A stretch of DNA of 64,000 nt from Vanessa cardui (GCF_905220365.1 NC_061141.1:3169501-3233500); one strand, 5' to 3'. Shown: positions 46,893-59,152, counted from the stretch's first letter. Numbers and translations: made by a program. The notes: generated by a model not told the origin, from the sequence alone.

Positions 46893-47129
46893 TCTATACA
46901 TATAATAAAATTGGAGTGTCACTCAATGCATATTTATACGGTACATATACCAAAATAACATTTTTTTTCAATTTTTCTCTGTCTGTCTGTCAGTTTGTTC
47001 CGGCTAATCTCTGGACTGGATTTTGACGTAACTTTCACTGGCAGATAACTGATATAATAAGGAGTAACTTAGGCTACAATATTTTTTTTTTTTTGTTATA
47101 TTCAAACGTATTAATTCGGACACAGCTAG
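46893..47129 (+). mobile_element. Helitron-like element, family 2
   Basis: A|TCTATACATATAATAAAA at the left and CACAGCTAG|T at the right, with a TCTGTCTGTCTGTCAG tract inside. Confidence 0.62.
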
Positions 47130-47519
47130 TATATATCAAGTATGAGACACAAATTCACATGTGAATAATTAAACGTAATTTTGAAATTTCATTCATTATA
47201 TTTGAATGTTTAAAATCTTTTTACAAAGTTTATTTTGAATGGACCACAATAAACATTCGCTTTATAAGCGTGGGATTTATTTCTAATTTGTAAATAATAG
47301 ATGTTGCTTCATTGCAGTTATTTAGAGTGAAAAATAACACTTCTTATCTCGTCTAATTTGCCATCGCTTGCAGCGTGATGGATTGGTCAAATTTATTCAA
47401 ATGTCAATTGTTTAGTAGGGATGTCGATTTTGAAATGTTCTATTTTTAAAATTACAAATCACAAAATGAAAAATCTGTTAACAAAATAGATTGGACGTGT
47501 TAGAATGACGTTTGTAAAA

Positions 47520-47725
47520 TCCTACTAATATTATAAGTATAGATGTATGTATGTTTGTTACTCTTTCATGAAAAACTACTAAATGCATTTGGGTGAAATT
47601 GTATAGTAATATAGGACATACATCAGAATACCACATAGTCTTTAATTTACAATGATTTTATGTAATTTGGTCATAATATAACGATACGTATAAAGTATCC
47701 GTGCGAAGTGGTGGTAAGTCGCTAG
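47520..47725 (+). mobile_element. Helitron-like element, family 2, clean ends
   Basis: A|TCCTACTAATATTATAA, the common 5' end of lepidopteran Helitrons, TGTTTGTTACTCTTTCA inside, and AAGTCGCTAG|T at the right. Confidence 0.72.
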
Positions 47726-48445
47726 TATTATAACTTATAAAATAAGAAATAAATCTCAAATCGCCAGCCCTACCGTTCAAGTTTGTAAACGAGACTTACA
47801 TAATTGAAGAAGTTACAGGTCATTAAATAATTTAAGAATCATATAGTTTTAATCTGCCAAACTCCGGCTTCGAAATTGTAAACCATCTATCAAGTTTTTT
47901 ATGTAATAGAACCATATACTTCCTTATATAAGATTTGTTTTCCTCATTTTAATATTTGCAATATACATTTAAAAAAATCAAATGTTACTTCTATTTTATT
48001 TATAAGTCTGCGTGACAAATAACTATTAATCTCAAAGTTTTTTTTTTTTTTTTAATTTATTAACGATGAGGTTTTATATATAAAACAATAAAAAAACCTA
48101 CTTAAGTTAAATATATCATACACTTTATAATCATGACTACTTAGTAGGCTGTTTTTTTAATCTATGATGAAGGTATATATATATATTTAAATTATTAGAC
48201 TAAGATATTCGACAGTGATGAAATATAGTATATTCTATTAATATATGTTTTTTACACACATGTCAACCTAACCTATTTTTGCAAATATATACTTTTATTG
48301 TTTAAACAATAGGTCTGACAATTGTATTACGTTTGAAAAAGGAATATATTTAGAGATTTTTTAGGCAATAACTAGATTCATTATTATGATTGTACATTAC
48401 ATAATAAACAGATGATGTATCGTAAGATAAAGTGACCTAACCGAA

Positions 48446-48604
48446 ATGTTTATACAAATGTTTTCAACATTCTGGAAATGCAGAGTTAACTGGCTTTGGA
48501 TCTTATCAGACATTGTTCCGTGGATTCTCACGGAAGTTGACCCACTTGCACAGTTCCCCAGCGCCGCTCACGAGGCGTTTGATTCGTTTTGTATCGATGA
48601 GTAA
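48446..48604 (+). other. Small open frame in a GC-richer island inside the giant intron
   Basis: ATG at 48446 opens 52 codons to TAA at 48602-48604: MFIQMFSTFWKCRVNWLWIL, then SDIVPWILTEVDPL and AAHEAFDSFCIDE. The island (about 48465-48610) is clearly richer in G+C and single-copy in this window. It could be a small gene, an exon of something else, a conserved element or chance. I recognise no family. Confidence 0.25.
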
Positions 48605-49527
48605 ATGCATTCGGGTCTTAGGTCAATATGTATTTTTGGGGGACTAATTACACGCTATGGTGTTACGGTATTAGGGAAATTTGTAACGAAAATAGAAAAC
48701 ATCTGATTTGGTACTGATTAATATGAAAGATATTTAGTTCAATATTTTGATTTTTATACCATTCATTTTTCTTTGTAAAATATTCCGTATAAATTATTGA
48801 ATTAGTCAAAATGAGTAAGTGTGGCTCATAAATAATTAATTTTTTATTGTCTTTTTAGGTGTATTTTGTAAAACGTTTTATTTGAAGTCGTATAAAGAAG
48901 TTTTGATAATTTTGTGTGTTAAAAAAATTTCCGATAGAGCTTTCGGTGAGATTTAAATAATAATAATTATAAGGTGTTTCTCAAAGGTCTGCTTGAATGA
49001 AGCGTATTCATATTTAGTTTTTGGTATTTTCTTTCAAATACAATCACTGTTAATTATTAGTGCTAACCGAAATTCTTGTGTAATCAATATTTTAGAGATT
49101 TATTAGGTTTAATGGTTACAGGGATATGTTTGTCTACACATCAAGAATCTAATAGACGAGTATTAATACGATATTTTCTACAAATAAAAAGCATGGTACG
49201 TAATGTATGAGGATAGTGTTAAAACTACTCCTTATGTAATGAAACTCATGCTCACAAAGATGTAACACTTCATAACCAAATCTATAAAATATTATTATGT
49301 AATCATTTTCAAAGTTCAAGATTCATCTAAATTAATGTTCTTGATACTTTATCGATTTTTTAAATTTCGTATAGATTATATCAAAATTGACCAAATAATC
49401 TTTTATTATGGTAGCCTGTCATGCTTCGATTGTGTCTGTGTGTAAAACCACCCATTTAAAACTTTTCTATAAATAATAGGTCAACTGTTGTTTATATTTG
49501 AAATATGAAGAGAATTAATGGATAAAA

Positions 49528-49691
49528 TCTATATTAATATTATATGTGTGAAAGTAACTATGTCTGTCTGTCTTTTACGACCAAACCGCTGAACCGAATT
49601 TGACGAAATTTGGTATGAAACAAACTTGGAATCCAAGAAAGGATATAGGCTACTTTCTTGCCTCACACATGGAGCCGCTGGTAACAACTAG
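49528..49691 (+). mobile_element. Helitron-like element, family 2
   Basis: A|TCTATATTAATATTATA to AACAACTAG|T, with TGTCTGTCTGTC and CAAACCGCTGAACCGAATTT, both typical of this family. Confidence 0.68.
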
Positions 49692-50094
49692 TACTAAATG
49701 TATATATATGGTGTGGCAGTAGTATAAAGAATTGAGAATAAAGAGACTCCATATCAAGCCGTTTATACAAATCGCACAAGGCTTAATTCGTTAGAAATGT
49801 TATGTCAAAACATTTTTTTTTTAATTTATAATAATTTGAACATGACATTCCTGAATTCTTCCCACGGTATGAATTAAATATAACTTTAATAATGATTTTA
49901 AAATACATATATTGAAATGATATTATTATTATTTATCGAAGTATTAACCTTCAGTAGCAAAACGCGATGACATACAAGGATACGTTACAGATTAAAACAA
50001 AAACACATCTCATCTTTACCTCCAAACCTGTTAATTAAAAACGATACAAAAACAGGCTCCTATTAAACTTGACATTTGCGCATACCTGGACCAG

Positions 50095-50735
50095 ACAAAT
50101 GTTTATAATGATGTTTATTTAATAGTCGATGTTAGCGGTTGTATGGTTTGACGATAACCATTGTAACGTAAATTTCGCCTGTAAATTTCCCACTGCTGAG
50201 ATAAGGCCTCCTCTTCTATTAAGGAGAGGATTTGGAATATATTCCATCACGCTGTTCCAATGTGATTTAGTGGAATGCACATGTGGCAGAATTTCGATGA
50301 AATTAGACACATGCAGGTTTCCTCACGATGTTTTCCTTCACCACCGAGCACAAATTAAGCACATATATATAGTGGTGCTTGCCTGGATTTGAACCCGAAA
50401 TCATCGGTTAGGTAGATGCACGTGTTCTAACCACTGGGCCAAATCAGCTCTACAGATCAGATAAATGTTTATAATGCTGTTTATTTAATAGTGGATGTTA
50501 GCGGTTGTATGGTTTGACGATAACCATTGTAACGTAAATTTCGCCTGTAAATTTCCCACTGCTGCGCTAAGACCTCCTCTTTCATTAAGGAGAGGATTTG
50601 GAACATATTTCACCACGCTGTTCCAATGCGGTTTGGTGGAATGCACATGTGGCATAATTTTGATGAAATTAGACACATGCAGGTTTCCTGACAATGTTTT
50701 CCTTCACCGCCGAGCACGAGATGAATTATAATGAT
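50095..50735 (-). repeat. 366-bp tandem duplication carrying a SINE and its unique flank
   Basis: A flank containing GTTAGCGGTTGTATGG occurs at 50131 and again at 50497 with the adjacent SINE. Copy 1 holds a complete reverse SINE (50177-50451) including the tRNA head; copy 2 (50543-50730) stops before the head. Sharing of unique flank shows segmental duplication rather than two insertions. Confidence 0.82.
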
Positions 50736-51239
50736 TGAATCATCATAATTATAAATGGGAAGCTTTGTAGATTTTGTGCTCAATCAAGCAAGAACGGGCA
50801 AATTTGACTAAGATCTAACTATTTATTAATAAATCGTGGATGGTAACTAGTTATATAATAAGTGGAAACTATATAATAAGGAAAGTGAAAAATAAATATT
50901 ATATACTATTTGAGTCAGCCGATCTTTGTCGCAGTGATTATGAGATTACAGCTGAACTTAAAAAATCGGTAATGGGGCATCATTTTGAAGAGTTCTAGAC
51001 GTAGATTTGAAAACAAAACAATAAAAAGATTTATTTTGCAATTTACTTGAATAATAATTGCTTATTAAAACTTAGATATAATGAACGGTTAGTATTTGGC
51101 GTAGGAAAGACAATTGTAATGAAACTAGGTCATATGCATAATATCAGTAGTCTAAATTAAAGCAGGTGAAATTGCGAAGCTATTAATATAATAAGATTAT
51201 ATTAAGCAATGCATCTTCTATTATAAGTTTGATGTGTGT

Positions 51240-51345
51240 TAGATATCCACCAATCCGCAATAGAGCAGCGTGGTGAAATACACTCCAAACTGTCTTCTCA
51301 AACGGAGAGGCCTTTAGCCTAGCAGTGGGAAATTTACAGGCTGTT
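51240..51345 (+). mobile_element. SINE 3' fragment
   Basis: Only the last third of the family is present, ending GGGAAATTTACAGGCTGTTACT. Confidence 0.75.
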
Positions 51346-51387
51346 ACTATATGTTTAGTATCTTTTTCAGTTACAAAACAGACGTCA

Positions 51388-51634
51388 TCATTACATAGTA
51401 TATAACAAAGACGCTTATCGCTATCTATACCTATGTATGCTTACATATTTAAAATTACACAACGGATTTTGGAGCTGTTTTTTTTAATACACAGCATGAT
51501 TCGAGAGGAAGGTTTTTGTATATAACACATGGACTATATAGTAAAGAGACATTGATAATTTTAGAAGTATCTAATGTGATGTCGTTAATAAACAAATTAT
51601 TTAGTATATTTAGTATCAGTATTGCACCCTTGCA
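51388..51634 (+). mobile_element. Helitron-like element, family 1, 3' truncated
   Basis: Begins A|TCATTACATAG and follows the family to GTATCAGTATTGCACCC, then breaks off before the CTAG end. Confidence 0.65.
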
Positions 51635-51699
51635 TTTTATTCAGACGAAGTTCTTTTCCGAATGCGCAACCATTTGAAATCTATAGATGAATTTTAACG

Positions 51700-51830
51700 A
51701 ATTATACACATCTTAGCCTGACAGCGTTACCCAGTGACCCGCCTGTGCATTGTGAGTCGTTACCGATGTCTGGTTGCGTAACCCGCACGTAACAGCGCTT
51801 TCGCTGTTCGAACTCTGACATTAATGCAGT
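51700..51830. other. GC-rich island of unknown nature
   Basis: About 130 bp with CpGs (GTTACCCAGTGACCCGCCTG, GTAACCCGCACGTAACAGCG) within AT-rich DNA, right after a truncated Helitron-like element. No open frame or repeat partner in the window; a conserved regulatory element or a TE remnant are both possible. Confidence 0.3.
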
Positions 51831-52719
51831 GGACAAAACTATAAATATATATTTATAAATATAACTAACTTAATTTGGGTTATATTTATATGCGCAGTCT
51901 ATGCATTAATTCTTAATTTGAATATTTATACGTTCGTGTAATATTCTCCTGTTTACTGGTTTTGGGTGCTTACAAGGTTCCATTCAAAGTCATTCTATTG
52001 TATTATATTAATTCTATAAGTATATAATATATATTTTTTATTACACTCAAAATAAGAATATTTGAAAAACCTTAAAAATATAGCACAATACAAAAAAATA
52101 TTAAAAAAGATGCATTTTCTTTAATCGGATTTTCTTTAGATTCATTGTGTTTTGAAACTCGATAAATAAAAAGGTTTCCCTATACTGACACAAAATTTAA
52201 TAAACACACACACATTTTATTGTTTTCTAAGGCATAAAATGGGATATATCTAGTTTGTAAATTATCGTTGAATTTTGAGGCAAACTGTATAAACATATTT
52301 TTTTTTAATATTTAAATCTTAACATATAGGTATTATTTATCTGTATCTCAGTTTTATCTTCTTTTATTGGATTTCGATTATTTTTGATAGAACTGCGCAT
52401 TTATTACCACATTTCAATTTTAGAACTTTTAATGACTATACAAAATTTTAATTGGGATCTAATTTAGTTTTTTAATTTTTTATTTGTCAACTTCTACATT
52501 CAATCGGATTGTAGTGTGCCAGTGGTCTTCCTTGAAGGATTATTATTGGTCGTATGTTATATATAATTAGTTTTACGTGTATGTAATTAACAAAGTCGGC
52601 ACGTAAACAAATCTATAAAATCGATTTTAACCTACTCTTATTTTCGTATCGATACTTCTGTATCTTGGAAGAGATGTCTCTAGTAGAGTTTGGTATTTAC
52701 TTGCCTATTATAAAATATA

Positions 52720-52912
52720 AGTAGTTGCCCTCGGCTTTGTTAAAGTTTTAGGTAAAGATAGTCTGATGTTAGCCATAAAATATAGCCTTCCTTGGAGGTC
52801 AAGCTAGTTTTATTCAAAATTTTATCAATTAAGGTTCAGTAGTTTGCCTGCGAAAGAGAAACCGGCAGACAGACATACAACGTTACCTTCCCATTTATAA
52901 TTTTTTTATAGA
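52720..52912 (-). mobile_element. Helitron-like element, family 2, eroded 3' end
   Basis: Minus strand starts A|TCTATAAAAAAATTATAAA and includes TGTCTGTCTGCC and GCCGAGGGCAACTACTT; the CTAG end is changed. Confidence 0.5.
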
Positions 52913-53652
52913 TATATAAAATATCTTAAAATTTAATTGGGTTAGTGGTAAAGATTCTCATAATATAATTATATTTATAAACTCGTTTCTTATTGGTTAT
53001 TTTAAAAAAGGAACGCTCATTTGACATCTAAGATTAAGACGTTGAAAGAACCAAATAAAAGCGTTTGACTTTCTATTAAACCTTATCTGGTATCATACAT
53101 CCTATACGCCTTAATTTAGAAGTGTCATGAACTCTATTGTTTAGGATATAAGTGTCAAAATCACGTATCACTAAAATGATAGATTGATATTGTCTTATAA
53201 ACACACACATGTTACATAAGACCTTTTTAATATAGAAATTTTAAATGATTATAAACTGATTTTTGTTGGTATAATTGTTATTGAGCTATTAATACATAAG
53301 TGCTCCATTATACCATTAGACATACGACCTTATCAAAATGAAGATTTTATGTGTCAAAGTCGTTAAAATATTTTTAAAGCTAGTGGTTGGTAAGTTGGCT
53401 TTTCGCTTGTAACTTTTGACCTCTACAAACCATTAACGTGAGTACGTTAATCGAATTACCACTTAAAACCTTAAAGATGGGTTAATATAATTGGTTGATC
53501 GCAACCATTGCATAAATATACAATTTATATACTAATCATTCATGTTCATGTTATCTAATAATCAATATATATAATTATTTTATTAGTAACATATTTTAAC
53601 ATAGTCATTATTGTGTAGCCATCTGCGATGTATATGATTCTGTATGTAACAT

Positions 53653-53928
53653 GTATAGCTTGTAAATTTCCCATTGCTGGGCTAAAGCCTCTTTGAGAAG
53701 AAGGTTAGGAGCACATTCCACCACACTACTCCAATTCGGGTTGGTGAATTCATATGTGACTGAATTTTGATGAAATTAGACACATGAAGGTTTCCTCGCG
53801 ATGTTTTGATGAATTTTTATTTATAAACACAAAATATGCACATGAAAATTTACTAGTGCTTTTCTAGGTTTGAACTCATAGTCACCGCTTAAGATGTGCG
53901 CGTCGTACCCCTGGGCCATCACGGCTCA
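53653..53928 (-). mobile_element. tRNA-derived SINE, old copy
   Basis: Complete in outline (3' end CTTGTAAATTTCCC on the plus strand to a degraded head near CTGGGCCATCACGGCTC) but with many substitutions and deletions. Confidence 0.75.
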
Positions 53929-55078
53929 AATTTTATAAACATTTTACACATTATGTTGTTATGAAAGCAAAGTGTTATAACCGCAAACGATAGGAATACA
54001 TACCTTGGGATTATACTATACATATAAAACTATACTATTATTTAATTATGTAGCCATAAGTATGCTTTGTTTGTTTCAGTGCACTAATATCAAGATTTGC
54101 TGTCGAGTTTAACACAATATCAAAAAGAGGTTGGATAGTATTAAATAATCGAGTTTATAATTACGTACGTATGGAATAATTGATAATTTTATTCCAAATG
54201 GAATTAATCGTTTGAATAAAGAAATGTTTGCTGTTCGAAGTAAATCATGAGCTTGGATAAGAGTTCTCTCTATAGCAGACTCGTGATTGATACTCACCGT
54301 GAAATAAACTTGCTTTCACCGTTTATATTGCTTATAAGATAACCTTCGTAGACTCGTAGTATCTTAAATATTATTATTGGATTATATGAACAATGATATT
54401 TGATTAATTTTAGAATTTCTCTAATAACTTGAAATAAATATAAATATTTACTTCATTCGATTAAATTTTATTCTGAAGTCTGATTTGATAATTGAAAAAA
54501 TATTCTTTCATTTAATTAATATTTTCGATGTTGGCTCAAAATGAAAAAAAAGATTATAATATATGTATGTATGTTTACTATGATGACTTATTTAATGAAA
54601 ATATATCGTGGTATTCAATACAATTCAAATTAATTTGTGCGATCGTCAGTTCATTGCGATGTTACGTTTTTAAGTACGCGACACAATTTACCACATAATG
54701 GTGAAATACCACGAGATAAATTATAAATGCAAACTCTCTGGGAACATTGATATTTAAAAAAAAAATCCCCCCTACAAAGATTACTTTAAACATCGTTAAT
54801 AAAACATTTACTTATTTTTATATATTATGTATCTCGGATAAGATAAATTTAATGTAATAACACTACAGTATCAAAGAAAGCAATATAATAACATAATGTG
54901 TACATTTCATTGAAAAAATGAATTCATTTAAATATTTTAGGGTAATTAACGCAAATTGTGTTTCTAAGCATTCAAAACCTCATTTACATAATTATGTATT
55001 TTCACTTCACGTCATATATTGTTATGTTTAAGTGAAAATTTTAAAATAACAGTTTTGATATTTAGTTGACACACTAAA

Positions 55079-55133
55079 CTATGATGAATCAAGTAACATA
55101 TCTACTGTAGATATGTTACTTGATTCATCATAG
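55079..55133. repeat. Perfect 55-nt palindrome (27-bp arms, 1-base centre)
   Basis: Arm 55079-55105 (begins CTATGATGAATCAAGTAACA) is the exact reverse complement of 55107-55133, with a single T at 55106. No similarity beyond the arms. It can form a very stable hairpin; not part of any repeat family recognised here. Confidence 0.9.
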
Positions 55134-55364
55134 ACTGACAGATGACTATCAGTTTACTTGTAAACGCAGTGACGCTTTGTACAATTGCTTTTGATCGCGC
55201 GATCAATCCATCTCATTTTGATCTCTTTTGTCTGATTTGTTAAACTGTATGATTACTTACTTCAGATTTTTATTTAATTTCTAGTTTATTATTGTACAGG
55301 TCAAATTATATTAGGTGTGAAATTCGAAAACGTTAAATGAAAATCTTTATAACGATGTAGATTT

Positions 55365-55660
55365 TTTTATGGTAATTTGGCGGACCAGCATATAGGCCAC
55401 CTGATGTTAAGTGGTCACCGTCACCCATAGACAATGACGCTGTAAGAAATATTAACTATTTATTCCTTACGTCGTCAATGTGCCACCAACCTTGGGAACT
55501 AAAATGTTATGTCCCTTGTGCCTCTAGTTACACTGGCTCACTCACCCTTTAAACCGGAACACAACAATACTGAGTACTGTTGTTTGGTGGTAGAATAACT
55601 GATGAGTGGGTGGTACCTACCCAGACGGGTTTGCACAAAGCCCTACCACCAAGAAGGTAT
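55365..55660 (+). repeat. Dispersed lepidopteran repeat, longest copy
   Basis: Contains GGCGGACCAGCATATAGGCC, CCATAGACAATGACGCTGTA, AACCTTGGGAACTAA, TGTCCCTTGTGCCTC, GGCTCACTCACCC and GTGGGTGGTACCTACCCAG. Shorter or older copies lie at about 9575-9780, 17195-17345, 22700-23000, 45900-46075 and 58255-58400. No coding capacity seen; class not determined. Confidence 0.72.
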
Positions 55661-57364
55661 ATATAGATATTTCTAATAAATGAAATTACGAGTAGTTTCT
55701 AAAAACGGGTTATTAGTATTTATTGGAATGTTTAGAGAATGGGTATGGAGTCTAAAGGGTCACAGTGCGGGTCAAAATATATTCACAAGATGGTTCACTA
55801 ACTGTTATTTATTGACAAAGTAAATATCATACTGGATTAATAGTTCATGATTTCACAATTGAAAAAATATCTATAAATTATTTCCATATAATTTTCTAAG
55901 GCTTATAAAAATAATTAAACTTTATTATAATCTATTGATTAACGTTTATTGTGTAGAATATTTATTGTTATTAATTTTCAACGTATTAGTTAGTAAATTA
56001 TATTTTATTACAACCATTAAACGCATTGAAAATGTTCACAATAATATATTTTTATAGTTTGTATGTATAGATATTTGATATACAATCATATTTAAAATAT
56101 AGTCAGGCAGCTTAGACGGACGAACTTTGCCATAAAAGTCACTTACATGCTAAAAAATTCTTATTAAATATGGAACTCAAATTTATTGAATGTAATACAA
56201 CATTTGACCTTGATTTTTTTAAATTAAATATATTTTCATTGTTAAGATATGTATGTATTTATAAAAAAAAAAAACAAACATTATATCATTATGGCAATCA
56301 CATAAAATCGTATCGGAAAACTTAAACGATACAATGAGCGATGCAACTGGCATAAGATCTATAGATCATGGCAGAACGAACGCTTCCATATAAGGACTTA
56401 ACTACACGAGTCATAAATATAGAAAAGCATTATTTTTAACCAATGAGCTATACATCGTTATTGTTATATATACATGTTATATTATATATAATCATTTATT
56501 AACATTTACAGATAATATATGAAATAATCAAATTCGTTATATTTTTAAATAAAAAAAATATTTTATTAAAACAGTAGGACGATTGTGTAAAATGATCAAT
56601 AATAAAAAAATTTATACTTTTAAATATTTTTTTCATATAATTTTACCTTTAAATGTAACTATGTATTACGATAGTGTGACCCTAGCATTACATGCGCTTG
56701 CGCATCCTACTATTCAACCTTTAACTGTCATCGACTCTACAATACGTTGAATACTAAACGACTAAAGCTTTAACATTTAACGTAAATGTCCTAGTTTATG
56801 TAAGTTCATAGTTATTTTATTAATGTTTTAATATAGGTATTTTGTATATTACATTGTTGCTTTTTTAGCGTGAATTATTTTAAAATTATTTTCATATATA
56901 TTTTTATAAAATGTTTAATTATTTTTAATATTACTTTACCTATTAATATTACCTGTTTAGTTAGTATTCACATATATATAATTATATTATTCCAATGATA
57001 GAAATAAACTCGACGATTGGATCTCGTTGATGTCTTTTCCATCACGGAAATCTTTCGTGTAATGTTATTTGAAAAACTTGTTATTTTACTTGAATAATAA
57101 TAATAATTTAAATACTTTATAACTATTGTAATTAAATATGTTAATATATTTATGTCGATAAAATCCTAGTTACTACATTAATACAGAGAGTTTTAGTAGT
57201 AAAGTTTAAGTAACGCACATACGTGCGATCTTAGTTTGATTAATATTTACATGTATAAATTTAATTTTGCGATGTGAAGACTATGTCTATAATCAAGTAA
57301 TACTGTAAAATAAACCCTGCTAGGGCGTAGCAAATGTTAGAGAGACGGACGTTATATCACAATA

Positions 57365-57586
57365 TTATCTGTCAGATATTCCTCGAGATGTGTAATAGCA
57401 TTTTTTATTAAGAATTTCTTTTAAATTATTTGGGTAGCTTGGTTCATTTATATTTTGCTTAAATACGTCCGGCAATTTATTGAAAATTTTTATGCACATA
57501 GCATTTGTGCCCGATTGGTGAAGTTTCAGTTTTGATGTTGTAATTTCAAAATTATATTTATATCGTGATTCAAAGCGCTGCGGGTT
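57365..57586 (-). pseudogene. LINE reverse-transcriptase ORF, C-terminal remnant
   Basis: Minus-strand frame of 73 codons before TAA at 57367-57365: YNFEITTSKLKLHQSGTNA, MCIKIFNKLPDV, then KKCYYTSRGIS. The 'G...IKIFNKLP' followed by a short tail ending '(A)YY...' is the usual C-terminus of insect non-LTR retrotransposon ORF2 proteins. A stop directly upstream shows decay. It lies about 100 bp inside the probable first intron, in sense with the ZP gene. Confidence 0.6.
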
Positions 57587-57693
57587 TTATAATCGATGTT
57601 CTTTTTAAATCAAACAGTTTTTTTAAACAAAAATATAATTAATTACAATAAATATAATATATATTACAATATTAAAAAAATAATTCAACTCAC

Positions 57694-57803
57694 CCTGCAC
57701 ACAAGAAAAATAATCACGACACCACACAAACACAAGTTCAATATATATCGATGTGCGCGTGCGCCGGGGTCAGAGTGCGTTCTGCGGCTGAGTCGGGAGA
57801 CTC
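57694..57803 (-). other. Probable non-coding first exon (5' UTR) of the ZP gene
   Basis: A GC- and CpG-rich 110-bp island inside AT-rich DNA lies 25-30 bp downstream (minus strand) of a TATA box and ends in a strong donor, CAGG|GTGAGT, at 57694/57693. No long ORF runs through it. The start-codon exon at 11766 begins with an acceptor and needs an upstream partner; this is the only promoter-plus-donor combination I see in that orientation. Exact start uncertain (57789-57805). Assignment to the ZP gene is inference; it could belong to another minus-strand transcript. Confidence 0.55.
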
Positions 57804-57825
57804 GCGCGCATCGCTAGAGAAAGCT

Positions 57826-57833
57826 CTTATATA
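57826..57833 (-). promoter_or_regulatory. TATA box of the probable ZP gene promoter
   Basis: TATATAAG on the minus strand, followed at the normal distance by a GC-rich exon start; a TCAG initiator-like motif sits at 57791-57788, somewhat further than usual. A TATA promoter fits tissue- and stage-specific genes such as cuticle genes. Confidence 0.55.
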
Positions 57834-59038
57834 GCCTCACACCACTGACATCATTGATCACTAAACAATTGGGATCCTTTTGGAATCCATCGAAATGATT
57901 TTTTATATATATTATTGTAGTTTTCGGAAACAATAGCATATTTATTGAATTATTAAAAACAAAAGCGTGCCTTCTGATTAGTTTTGCTTGTTAATTTAAG
58001 GTCAATTTATACATAACAGGATTTAAGTATGACTCTATTGTTTAGATTAAACGCTAAATATTTCAGATTTGTTATAATTGTATATCTATCCACTTCGGTA
58101 GATTTTCTTCTAAATATCTGACTATAGGTACATAAGTAAATGTCCTAGATAATATTTGCGATGATTGTAATCTTCTTTCGTTTTTATTTTTACATATACG
58201 GACAGGAGATTTTTTACAAATAATATATGTAGGAAAACACAATTGGGTTAGTGGGAGTAAGTGTTAAAGCCATTGACATTGGTGCTGTGGAAATATTAAT
58301 CATTACATCACCAACGCGCAATGTTGGACACTGCGATTTTGTATCCCTTGTGCCTGTACACTGGCTCACTCATCTTTATAATACGAGCAATAATGTGTAG
58401 CTGTTTGCGAATTCATTCTATTTTCGAGTGTATCAAAATATTTAGGCTGAATTGTATCGCACCTTTAATATAAAAAAAAAAAAACAAAAACAAACGCTAA
58501 AATATCAGTAATATATTTTGAAATACATATCGACATTCTTTTATCTGGATTAATTGCATTTAATTTTGAAACCATTAAAGGTTAGAACTTCATAAATCTC
58601 AATTAAAATAATTACACCAAGTAACTGTTGGATGGGTATTGCTGATAGTTTCTTAAATCTAATGTTAGGGACAGACTTGATGATTCAGGCAGTGCATACG
58701 ATTTCTTAAATAGTGATACTGCGAATTCTGAATCTGAAATTTGTTTTAACAATTCATCTCGCGTTCGGCGGTGAGGTAAAACGGTGAAGTAAAATACGTT
58801 TACGTTTAGTATACGAATATATACTGAAATATAAGAAATAAACTCAGCTGACGGTCAGAGTCCTTTAAGTTTCTCACATTAATTATAAAAGGGCAAGACT
58901 TAAATTATGAAACTACGAATAGTCTGTTGAACTATACTTAAGCTCGGGTACAATGTATGTATAGGTCATCTATTAACTGAAGTGATAACGTATTAATATA
59001 CAATATTTTGTGTTAAATAGTCTTGTATTTATAAATTG

Positions 59039-59152
59039 CTAGTTGGGGGTTAAATCCTTAAGATTTAAGCTTGCTTCATGCATCATCTAACTTCATCATT
59101 GGGATAAAACAGACAGACAGACATTGTTCACAATTGTAATATTCGTAATAGA
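59039..59152 (-). mobile_element. Helitron-like element, family 2, short copy
   Basis: Minus strand A|TCTATTACGAATATTAC to CCCAACTAG with TGTCTGTCTGTCTG inside. Confidence 0.5.

Larger units (their letters stand above)
44655..50094. other. Intronic AT-rich DNA, 44.7-50.1 kb
   Basis: Outside the SINEs, Helitron-like elements and dispersed copy listed, and the small island at 48446-48604, only AT-rich sequence is seen. Confidence 0.65.
53929..57364. other. Intronic AT-rich DNA nearest the promoter
   Basis: Contains the 55-nt palindrome and the dispersed repeat at 55365-55660. The rest (notably 55661-57364) is very AT-rich with no feature recognised. Confidence 0.65.
11767..57693 (-). other. 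Giant 5' UTR intron of the ZP gene (inferred)
   Basis: 45.9 kb between the donor at 57693 and the acceptor before 11766. AT-rich and filled by the transposable elements listed separately. Splicing of these two sites is inferred, not seen. Confidence 0.5.
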
